Shown: in pieces, positions 35,507 through 42,311 of the stretch
How the letters are laid out: each line of letters opens with the position of its first letter
Position numbering within the stretch: the first letter of the stretch is position 1
DNA from: CAG-1000 sp964345385
GTDB lineage: Bacteria; Bacillota_I; Bacilli_A; RF39; UBA660
Length of the DNA: 64,000 nucleotides
Assembly: GCA_964345385.1 (NCBI GenBank)
Contig: CAYFQM010000001.1
Coordinates: 1 to 64,000, forward strand
Direction: 5' to 3'
Notes under the pieces: model-generated
The model's database searches: none
Told to the model about the DNA's origin: nothing
Seen by the model: the letters and a program-made list of their open reading frames with translations, nothing else
Made by a program: the position numbers and the translations under genes

Positions 35507-36081
35507 TTTAATATCACCGTCCCAAACCTAGTGGTATCCCCACTATTTAAAAAACCATCTAATAAAGTTCTTAAATCATCATTACTTGCTTTTGCTGACT
35601 GAAGTCCTGCAGAAGCAAGACCTGATATAAGACCTTGTACTTTCTTTTGAATTAATTCAGGTCGTTTTTCTTTAAATAATATAAAATACTCAGTATCTGT
35701 TACACTTACTTCTTTACTCATAAATAATGATGCTTTTGCTATATCTTCTTTAACAAGTTTTCTAAGCGCAGGAGTTTGTACTTGATTAAATAATAATTTT
35801 AATTGAGATACATATACATTTATATCAACAGGTCTATCAGATACAATTAACCAAAATTCATAATCTATTGTATTATAAAAATTCGTTAAATTAAAGATTG
35901 TGTTATTTTGTGAATCATCATCAAGAATAAAAATATTTCTTGGTCTTACCTTAACCCCAGTCACTCTATAACCATTATTCAAAATTAATTCACCATTTTG
36001 TAGTCCCCTTACAGGAACCCAATTTTCTGCATATTTTTGTGCTTTTACATCCACATTACTTTTTCTTCGTTTCTGGCTCAT
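35503..36081 (-). CDS. TraC-like/VirB4 N-terminal-domain protein
   Basis: 192 residues that resemble the TraC-like N-terminal module found in front of VirB4 ATPases of Gram-positive conjugation systems (VPVRGLQNGELILNNGYRVTG, then ALRKLVKEDIAKASLFM and EYFILFKEKRPELIQKK). It has no Walker motif or membrane segment. It overlaps prgI at its start (26 bases) and virB4 at its stop (ATGA), so these are coupled and probably form one complex. The start could be the GTG at codon 10 instead, since no clear ribosome site is seen. Confidence 0.75.
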   Translation of the reverse strand: MSQKRRKSNVDVKAQKYAENWVPVRGLQNGELILNNGYRVTGVKVRPRNIFILDDDSQNNTIFNLTNFYNTIDYEFWLIVSDRPVDINVYVSQLKLLFNQVQTPALRKLVKEDIAKASLFMSKEVSVTDTEYFILFKEKRPELIQKKVQGLISGLASAGLQSAKASNDDLRTLLDGFLNSGDTTRFGTVILK

Positions 36082-36379
36082 ACCAATAACACCATCCTCT
36101 CCATATATATTTATTTTGACTTGTCAAAAAAATATATAATTCTTTAAAAAATACTCTTCCATTATGATAATAAGCAACAGGAAAAACTAATATACTTGCA
36201 ATTGCAGCAGGTAATATTTTCAAAGCTAATTCCCATATACCTTCTCCTGGTATAGCAACTAAAAAGATAAATGATGAAAAAACCCCAATAGATAATATAA
36301 TTAAATCTATAGGTTCAAATAAATTAAATATCAATTGTCCTTTTTTACTATTTGCAGGTATTATATACATACTCTTCAC
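36056..36379 (-). CDS. PrgI/VirB3-like inner-membrane protein
   Basis: 107 residues with the PrgI-family pattern: a short MKSMYIIPANSKKGQLIFN lead, two hydrophobic segments (about 26-45 and 51-69), then RVFFKELYIFLTSQNKYIWRG. VirB3-like proteins of this kind sit beside VirB4 in the channel base. It lies between virB6 and the split virB4, the expected order for Gram-positive T4SSs. Confidence 0.8.
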   Translation of the reverse strand: MKSMYIIPANSKKGQLIFNLFEPIDLIILSIGVFSSFIFLVAIPGEGIWELALKILPAAIASILVFPVAYYHNGRVFFKELYIFLTSQNKYIWRGWCYWYEPETKKK

Positions 36380-36417
36380 CCTTTCATTCTTTTATTTATT
36401 TAAGATTCTTTATCAAA

Positions 36418-38229
36418 TTATTTTAAATTTTTTAATTTGTTTGTATTTGTCAATATAATATTATTATTTGTCATTCTTTCAGCTTTTCTACTAGCAGCAT
36501 TTCCAATTTTGTCATTTCCTTCTGAATCATAAGTTGCAAATGTATCAGCAGCAATTTCAGCATCTATTGCAGTAGTATACGAAGTATTAACATCTTTTCT
36601 AATTGTTTCTCTTCTTGCGCTATAATCAGCTACAGCTGTATTTCTTTTTGATTGAGTTGCACCAGTATCTTCCATTATAGCTTTGTAGTTAGCTAACTTT
36701 GTATCAGATGCCATAACTCTTTCAAATAAATCTGATTCACTAGATACATTTTCATATTGACCAATTCCAGCATAATAATAAGAGGTATCTGCTAAAGACA
36801 TAGCTGCTCTTGATTCTGCATCTTCTATAGCTTGATTTCTTTCTGTTGCTTGCTTTATCTTTTTATTTGCTTCACTTATATCACGAGCATTGGCTCCAAA
36901 AAAGTCACGAAACTTATGTTTCATATATTTTCCACGTCCACCATGCTCTAACATTTCTTCTTTTCTTTCAATAGATTCAGCTGCTAATGATGGCATACCA
37001 CTTATTAATTTACCAGACGCACCAGCTTTCATACCGTGCAATATACCATAACCAATTGAACCTTTTGAAATACCAGCAAGCCCACCACCAACTATTCCAC
37101 CTACTGCTCCACCAACACCAGCTGCACCAATTTTTCCTATTGTAGTCATAGTTTTTAATGCATTACCAAATGAATCTACTGAAGAATCTGCCATTTTAAA
37201 ACCTGTTATACTCTCTATAAAACTTGGAAGTTGTTCAATAAACTTAAACGCACCAATTATAAATATTATAAATATTATTCCAAGCGTCCAAAAACTAATT
37301 CCTGATGCTAAATACCAAGGAGCCATATCCATTAATTTATTATGTATAACTCCAATCAAAGCGGATATAAATAACATCGCTCCTATTCTTAAAGCTAAAT
37401 CTAATAATACTGATATATATGTTTTATAAAAAGAAGAAAAACTTGATGAACCTAAACCATCACTAATAATACTAGAAATTGGTATAGGTGCTATTATTTG
37501 TAAAGTTAATAACTTTAAAGCTCTGACGGCAGTTCCAACTAATATAGATATTAATGTCCAAAGTAAAATTAGTCCCACAAAAGTACTTAATATAGGGAAT
37601 CTATATTCAACTGTTGAAAATACATCAAATGTAAATTTAACTACTTTAACAAAATCAAAATCAGATTTTTTTCTTATTGCTTCTTCAAAAAACTTTTCAA
37701 CATTACTATAACCTTCTTTATCATATAAAAAAGTATTAAATGTGATAGCTGATAAATATTGCCCAAAATTATCTACTGACTTTGATGAATTTCTTCCAAA
37801 TATTAATCTACTAACTATACCTTCTTTTTCATTTGCGGACTTTAAAACTCTATATGAAGAAGAGGTTCCATTATTACCAATCAACAACATTGATATATCA
37901 TTTCCTAAATTAAATATAAATTGATATGTTGCTAATATGCATATAGCTATTACTAAATTTCGAATAAACTTTGCTCCATCTGCTTCTAATTTATCAGGGC
38001 TTACAAGAATATTTATTAAAGAAACAGCCATTTTAAACATAATAAATACCATTATCACAGCTTTTACTCTAAGAACAAGAGGTTCTACTAAAACATATAT
38101 CTCATTCATATTTATTCTTGACATAATTAAAAAAAGATTGTATGCATATCCAACTAATGAATATACAATGCCATCAAGAACTAAACATATAGCAATTAAA
38201 GGTTTAATCACCCATGAAACAATGCCCAT
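36418..38229 (-). CDS. VirB6/TrbL-like polytopic T4SS channel protein
   Basis: 603 residues. The first 340 contain about seven or eight hydrophobic segments (near 9-31, 48-68, 84-108, 205-232, 262-290, 300-330), as in VirB6/TrbL/PrgL proteins that form the inner-membrane pore. A Gly/Ala-rich stretch (about 363-400) leads to a soluble, Lys/Glu/Asp-rich helical tail. It is first in the T4SS-like gene order virB6-prgI-virB4N-virB4-spoIID-like-virD4. Substrate specificity cannot be read from it. Confidence 0.8.
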   Translation of the reverse strand: MGIVSWVIKPLIAICLVLDGIVYSLVGYAYNLFLIMSRINMNEIYVLVEPLVLRVKAVIMVFIMFKMAVSLINILVSPDKLEADGAKFIRNLVIAICILATYQFIFNLGNDISMLLIGNNGTSSSYRVLKSANEKEGIVSRLIFGRNSSKSVDNFGQYLSAITFNTFLYDKEGYSNVEKFFEEAIRKKSDFDFVKVVKFTFDVFSTVEYRFPILSTFVGLILLWTLISILVGTAVRALKLLTLQIIAPIPISSIISDGLGSSSFSSFYKTYISVLLDLALRIGAMLFISALIGVIHNKLMDMAPWYLASGISFWTLGIIFIIFIIGAFKFIEQLPSFIESITGFKMADSSVDSFGNALKTMTTIGKIGAAGVGGAVGGIVGGGLAGISKGSIGYGILHGMKAGASGKLISGMPSLAAESIERKEEMLEHGGRGKYMKHKFRDFFGANARDISEANKKIKQATERNQAIEDAESRAAMSLADTSYYYAGIGQYENVSSESDLFERVMASDTKLANYKAIMEDTGATQSKRNTAVADYSARRETIRKDVNTSYTTAIDAEIAADTFATYDSEGNDKIGNAASRKAERMTNNNIILTNTNKLKNLK

Positions 38230-38249
38230 ACTAAAATCCCTTTCATATC

Positions 38250-38277
38250 ATCATATACTATAAAAAGTATAACACAA
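38250..38277 (-). promoter_or_regulatory. putative promoter of the T4SS-like locus with inverted repeat
   Basis: TTGTGT (38272-38277) and TATGAT (38250-38255), 16-base spacing, on the minus strand. TATACT and AGTATA form a small inverted repeat across the spacer (38254-38271), a possible operator. Confidence 0.4.
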
Positions 38278-38310
38278 TTAAAATATAAATAAAAGCTTTA
38301 TTTTATAATT

Positions 38311-38328
38311 AAAAAGAGTTTATAACTC
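38311..38328 (-). terminator. intrinsic terminator overlapping the yebC stop codon
   Basis: GAGTT and AACTC pair around ATA, followed by TTTTT. The stop TAA lies in the hairpin. It ends the recG-yebC unit before the T4SS-like promoter. Confidence 0.75.
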
Positions 38329-39033
38329 TACATTATGATAAATATTACTCACATCATCTATTTCTTCAAGCATATTAAATAGCTTTATAAACTTTTCTTT
38401 TGATTCTGGCTCTAATACAACTTTGTTTTTTGCATAATAACCAATCTCATCTATTTCAAATTCTATTTTAGAAAACTCTTTTTCTAAAGCAGTTTTAACA
38501 TTATTTAGTTCTGCTACTTCTGTATATAAAATCACTAAATCTTCTTCTAATTCAATATCTATTACATCTACATTATTATTTATTAATGCATTCATTATCT
38601 CTTCTTCGTTATATCCTTTTATTCCTAACACACCTAAATAATCATACATATAACTAACTGAACCTTGATCTGCCATTTTTGCATCACATTTATTAAGTGC
38701 AGTCTTTATATAAGATATTGTTCTATTAACATTATCAGTTATACATTTAATAATAAGATTACTTCCACCCTGAGCAAAAGCTTCATATTCATAAACATCA
38801 TAGTTTTCATTAGTTCCTTTTTTCAATTTATCTAAATTTCTATTTATTACATCAATAGGTACTTGTTCTTTCTTTGCTTTTTCTATTATTCTTCTTAATA
38901 CATCATTACTATTTGGATCAGGATTAGATTTTCCTGCTTTAATAATTTCTTTAGCATATATAGAATATAATTTTGATTTTTTTGCTGCTGTTTGAGCCAT
39001 TGACTTAGCTCTTACTTCATAAGCTCTTCCCAT
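38320..39033 (-). CDS. YebC/PmpR-family (TACO1-like) protein
   Basis: 237 residues. Typical start MGRAYEVRAKSMAQTAAKKSK and KEIIKAGKSNPDPNSNDVLRRIIEKAK, then the PxxxINRNLDK and YEAFAQGGSNLIIKC segments of the family. Members are described as transcriptional regulators, and recent work links them to translation of difficult stretches. No DNA-binding motif distinguishes these here. It follows recG by nine bases in one operon. Confidence 0.93.
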   Translation of the reverse strand: MGRAYEVRAKSMAQTAAKKSKLYSIYAKEIIKAGKSNPDPNSNDVLRRIIEKAKKEQVPIDVINRNLDKLKKGTNENYDVYEYEAFAQGGSNLIIKCITDNVNRTISYIKTALNKCDAKMADQGSVSYMYDYLGVLGIKGYNEEEIMNALINNNVDVIDIELEEDLVILYTEVAELNNVKTALEKEFSKIEFEIDEIGYYAKNKVVLEPESKEKFIKLFNMLEEIDDVSNIYHNVEL

Positions 39034-39042
39034 ATTTTCCTC

Positions 39043-41040
39043 CTAATCTAAATTAGAAATTTCTTTTATTATTTTAGCATACATTGGATAATTTGAAAAT
39101 GAATTACTTTTATTATCATTGAAAAATTCTTTTGAATCATCTCTTGCCTGCAATAATATTTTCATATCTTTACGTAAATCAGAAACTTTAAATGACATAT
39201 CACCACTTTGTTTAACTCCAAATAAATCTCCTTCTCCTCTTAATTCATAATCTTTTTCAGTAATATAAAATCCATCATTACTCTCACTTAATATTTTCAG
39301 CCTTTTATTAGCCTTACTTCCTATTAAAATACATTTACAATCATAATTATTTCTTCCAACTCTACCACGAAGTTGATGAAGTGTTGCAAGTCCAAATCTA
39401 TTAGCATCATATATTACCATCATAGTAGCATTCTTAATATCAATACCAACTTCTATTACAGTAGTTGAAATTAAAATATCGGTTTTATTATTTTTAAAAT
39501 CATTCATTATTTTATCTTTATCATCTTTAGATAATTTACCATGTAATATAGAACTTTTAATTTTCCCTTTAAAATAAAGTTCAATATTTCTTTTTATTTC
39601 ATTAACAGTTGTTAAATCAAGAACTTCACTTTCTTCTATTAAAGGAGAAACAACAAATACTTGATGATTATTATCAATTTCTTCCTTCATCATTTCATAT
39701 ACACTTTCAATTTCTTTTTCTGTTTTAATAATAGTTAATATATCTTTTCTTCCTAATGGTTTTGTTTTAATATTTGTAATATCCATATCACCATATATAG
39801 TAAGAGCAAATGTTCTCGGTATTGGAGTAGCACTTAAATATAATGTGTCTGGAAATTCTCCTTTGCTTTTTAAAACAGCTCTTTGATTAACTCCAAATCT
39901 ATGTTGTTCATCTGTAATAACTAGTCCTAAATTTTTATATTCTACATTATCACTTATTAATGCATGAGTACCAACTATAAAATCTATTTTTCCTTCTTTA
40001 AGTTTCTTTTGTACTTCTTCTTTTTCTTTCTTTTTCATATTTCCTATTAATATATCTACTCTCATATCAGTACTTTCAAGTAACTTTCTAATAGTTTCAA
40101 AATGCTGAAGTGCAAGCACCTCAGTAGGAGCCATTAAAGCTGTTTGCTGTTTTGATAAAAAATTAATATAAGAAGCTATTACAGCTACAACTGTTTTTCC
40201 ACTTCCTACATCTCCTTGAAGCATTCTATTCATTCTTTTATTAGATGTCATATCTTTATATATTTCTTTTGTTGCTTTATTTTGATCAGAAGTTAATTCA
40301 AAAGGAAGAGACCTAATAAAATCATTAACTTCTTCTACTTCAATTTTCCTTATATCTTCATGTTTAAGTTCTTTATTCACTTCTTTTAAATAATTGATTT
40401 TAAACATAAATTCAAATAATTCTTCATATTTTAATTTAACTAATGCTTTTTTTACTTCATTTATATTTTTAGGATTATGGATCATATTAACCGCTTCTTT
40501 TTTTGAAAGAAATTTATATTTTTCATTTAAATATGATGGAACATAATCAACAAATGAATCATAATTAATTAAAGCTTCATTAATAAATTTTTTTAAAGAT
40601 TTTGATGTAAGACCAGCAGTTAAATGATATTTTGTTTCAATAGAGCCATCAGTAATTTTTTCAAATAATATATCTGATGCTACTACTGTGTTTTTTAGCT
40701 TATCATACTTACCAATTACAGTTATTATATTACCTGGTTTAATATGATTTTTTAAAAAAGCTCTATTAAATATAATAATACCAAGCATTTTTTTAGATGA
40801 CATTACCCTAAAAGAAAGAGATGTCATATTAGCTCTAAATCTTCTTGTAAATGGAACTGAATCAACAATACATTCAATAATAACATTATCTCCATCAGAG
40901 CATAATTTAATATCATTTAATTTTAATATATTATGTTTATATGGATAATAATTAATTAAATCATCTATAGTATAAATATCAATGTTATTTAAACTTTGTT
41001 CTACTTTTGGTCCTATTCCTTTAATATCACTTAGCTTCAT
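39043..41040 (-). CDS. recG: ATP-dependent DNA helicase RecG
   Basis: A branched-DNA helicase that remodels stalled forks and Holliday junctions (665 residues). An N-terminal wedge/OB domain (about 1-200) precedes SF2 motifs: I QGDVGSGKTVVAV, Ia APTEVLALQHF, II ITDEQHRFG, III YLSATPIPRTFAL, and V/VI STTVIEVGIDI and HQLRGRVGR. The ATG at 41038-41040 is used because AAAGGAGAG precedes it; nine upstream codons are probably not translated. A TATAAT at about 41071-41076 may be its own -10. Confidence 0.96.
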   Translation of the reverse strand: MKLSDIKGIGPKVEQSLNNIDIYTIDDLINYYPYKHNILKLNDIKLCSDGDNVIIECIVDSVPFTRRFRANMTSLSFRVMSSKKMLGIIIFNRAFLKNHIKPGNIITVIGKYDKLKNTVVASDILFEKITDGSIETKYHLTAGLTSKSLKKFINEALINYDSFVDYVPSYLNEKYKFLSKKEAVNMIHNPKNINEVKKALVKLKYEELFEFMFKINYLKEVNKELKHEDIRKIEVEEVNDFIRSLPFELTSDQNKATKEIYKDMTSNKRMNRMLQGDVGSGKTVVAVIASYINFLSKQQTALMAPTEVLALQHFETIRKLLESTDMRVDILIGNMKKKEKEEVQKKLKEGKIDFIVGTHALISDNVEYKNLGLVITDEQHRFGVNQRAVLKSKGEFPDTLYLSATPIPRTFALTIYGDMDITNIKTKPLGRKDILTIIKTEKEIESVYEMMKEEIDNNHQVFVVSPLIEESEVLDLTTVNEIKRNIELYFKGKIKSSILHGKLSKDDKDKIMNDFKNNKTDILISTTVIEVGIDIKNATMMVIYDANRFGLATLHQLRGRVGRNNYDCKCILIGSKANKRLKILSESNDGFYITEKDYELRGEGDLFGVKQSGDMSFKVSDLRKDMKILLQARDDSKEFFNDNKSNSFSNYPMYAKIIKEISNLD

Positions 41041-41132
41041 TTGCTCTCCTTTAACGTAATTTTTCATATTATATCATAAAAAATTATAATTATCTATATC
41101 AATAAATAATTAAAATAAATTTATTAAAATGC

Positions 41133-41161
41133 TTGACAAACAATACTTTTTACATTAGTAT
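41133..41161 (+). promoter_or_regulatory. promoter of candidate small RNA
   Basis: TTGACA (41133-41138) and TAGTAT (41156-41161), 17-base spacing, on the plus strand. It points away from recG, into a non-coding stretch that ends in a terminator. Confidence 0.65.
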
Positions 41162-41167
41162 ATAGAC

Positions 41168-41267
41168 TTACCAATTCCCAATTAGGCGAATTGGTGCTAG
41201 TATCACACTAGCCAACCCCTTTTTATTCTTTTTTCCGGATTGTGTTCAGGGGGACACAATCCTTTTT
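41168..41267 (+). ncRNA. candidate structured small RNA (about 100 nt)
   Basis: No open frame. Three hairpins follow the plus-strand promoter. The first is 41170-41195 (ACCAATTC/GAATTGGT), and the second, adjoining it, is 41196-41212 (GCTAGT/ACTAGC). The third is a 9-base-pair terminator stem at 41237-41262 (GGATTGTGT/ACACAATCC) followed by TTTTT. The single-stranded CCCCT (41216-41220) can pair with AGGGG in the terminator loop (41248-41252), suggesting a pseudoknot. I do not recognise a known family. It lies between recG and the T7SS genes, both transcribed on the other strand. Confidence 0.55.
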
Positions 41268-41272
41268 ATTGT

Positions 41273-41297
41273 AAAAAAAAACGATTTAATTAATCGC
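41273..41297 (-). terminator. intrinsic terminator of the T7SS operon
   Basis: CGATT and AATCG pair around a 5-base loop, followed by nine Ts on the minus strand, seven bases after the WXG100 stop. Confidence 0.7.
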
Positions 41298-41304
41298 ATT
41301 CTTT

Positions 41305-41622
41305 TTAATTTGATAAATCTCTAGCTAAATCAGCAAGATTTTTATTAACTGCTTCAGTAGTTCCCTTAGCAGCTTTAATCATATCAGAAAACGTTTTTAC
41401 ACTTGATACATACGCATCAAAATGAGTTTTAAATTGTTGATACCTTGCAGCTAAATTTTCACTAGCTGTCCCTACAAAAACATCTTCATGACCTAAACGT
41501 TTCATTGTTATATTGAAACTTTCAAAAATCGCTTCCATTTCTTTTGAATCTGCTAATATAGAATCTGCTGCCTCTTGAGTTTGGGCAAAATTCATACTAA
41601 CAGAAGCATTAATATTACTCAT
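41305..41622 (-). CDS. WXG100-family (EsxA-like) secreted protein, atypical turn motif
   Basis: 105 residues, all helical, with the two-helix hairpin layout of ESX substrates. The turn that is usually Trp-x-Gly reads DVFVGTASENLAARYQQF, with Phe-Val-Gly in place of Trp-x-Gly. There is no signal peptide or Cys. The C-terminal NLADLARDLSN may hold the YxxxD/E-like export signal, but no Tyr is present there. It is last in the essC-yukD-wxg-wxg operon, 25 bases after its paralogue, and probably forms a dimer exported by EssC. Confidence 0.85.
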   Translation of the reverse strand: MSNINASVSMNFAQTQEAADSILADSKEMEAIFESFNITMKRLGHEDVFVGTASENLAARYQQFKTHFDAYVSSVKTFSDMIKAAKGTTEAVNKNLADLARDLSN

Positions 41623-41647
41623 ATTTATTTCTCCTTATTTATACACA

Positions 41648-41953
41648 TTAAAAGTTACTAGAACCCATACTATCTACAATAGCTTCATCTGCTCTAATAA
41701 CAGTATTTCCTGCGTTAGTACAATAATTACCATAATCTTTAATAGCGTTTTCCATTGCTACTAAATTAGGTTTAAATCCTCCTACTACCCTTCCAAACAC
41801 CTTAGCAGATGGAGCAACATAATCTGAATTAATTAAATTATTCACTGTTGTAAATATTTTGTTATATAACTTATTAAATTGATCTGCTTGTTCATGAAGC
41901 ATATCTCCTGCCTTCTGTAATTCTCTTGGGTCTGCAACAAAACGATTTGACAT
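41648..41953 (-). CDS. WXG100-like protein without the WXG motif
   Basis: 101 residues, helical hairpin. The position of the turn reads NSDYVAPSAKVFGRVVGGFK with no Trp-x-Gly. The N-terminal helix has LQKAGDMLHEQADQFNKLYNKI, as in ESX proteins, and the second helix ends NTVIRADEAIVDSM. It was assigned mainly by size, helix pattern and its place between yukD and the other WXG100 gene. A heterodimer with the 41305-41622 product is likely but not shown. Confidence 0.75.
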   Translation of the reverse strand: MSNRFVADPRELQKAGDMLHEQADQFNKLYNKIFTTVNNLINSDYVAPSAKVFGRVVGGFKPNLVAMENAIKDYGNYCTNAGNTVIRADEAIVDSMGSSNF

Positions 41954-41962
41954 ATTTTCCTC

Positions 41963-42217
41963 CTAAATTAACAATAATCTTGTTCCTGTTTTTATATTAG
42001 AATCTTTAATAATAAGATTCATATCATACATACGTCCAGTAAACTTATTAAATATATAAGGGGTTTTTTCTTTATAATAATTTTGAGATAATTCAGGAAT
42101 AGCTGCTTTTAATAAAGATATTAAATCATGTATTCTTTTATCAATAGGTACTAAAATCTCAAATTTTTTATCAATTATTGGAACTTCAATAACAACATAT
42201 ACTCTAAAAGAATCCAT
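41963..42217 (-). CDS. YukD/EsaB-like ubiquitin-fold protein
   Basis: 84 residues with the YukD pattern: a beta-rich FRVYVVEVPIIDKKFEILVPI-like start (residues 4-25), a helix IHDLISLLKAAIPEL, and a C-terminal LIIKDSNIKTGTRLLLI strand pair. Members of this family are cytoplasmic accessory or regulatory parts of Firmicutes T7SS. It lies between essC and the WXG100 genes and has AGGAGGGAG before the ATG. Confidence 0.85.
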   Translation of the reverse strand: MDSFRVYVVIEVPIIDKKFEILVPIDKRIHDLISLLKAAIPELSQNYYKEKTPYIFNKFTGRMYDMNLIIKDSNIKTGTRLLLI

Positions 42218-42253
42218 AAAAACTCCCTCCTATATTAAAATTATAAACCTAAA

Positions 42254-42281
42254 ACTATAATAAGTAAAGTTTAAAACACAA
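42254..42281 (-). promoter_or_regulatory. possible internal promoter for yukD and WXG100 genes
   Basis: TTGTGT (42276-42281) and TATAGT (42254-42259), 16-base spacing, on the minus strand. The -35 box is the 3' end of the long hairpin that follows essC. Confidence 0.35.
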
Positions 42282-42311
42282 GATTTATAAAACGTTTTAC
42301 AAATCTTGTGT
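42276..42311 (-). repeat. 18-base inverted repeat at the end of essC
   Basis: Two 18-base arms (42276-42293 and 42294-42311) meet with no spacer and differ by one base, which becomes a G-U pair in the minus-strand RNA. The essC stop TAA lies inside. Four Us follow. It could be a weak terminator, an attenuator or an RNA-stabilising stem between essC and the small-protein genes. Confidence 0.85.

Noticed and set aside
29461..38277. An intact integrative conjugative element
   Set aside because: No relaxase, integrase, replication gene, cargo or flanking direct repeats were seen, and the flanks are core genes with their own terminators.
42276..42311. The long inverted repeat as an insertion-sequence end or phage attachment site
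   Set aside because: There is only one copy, it contains the essC stop codon, and no transposase or integrase is nearby.
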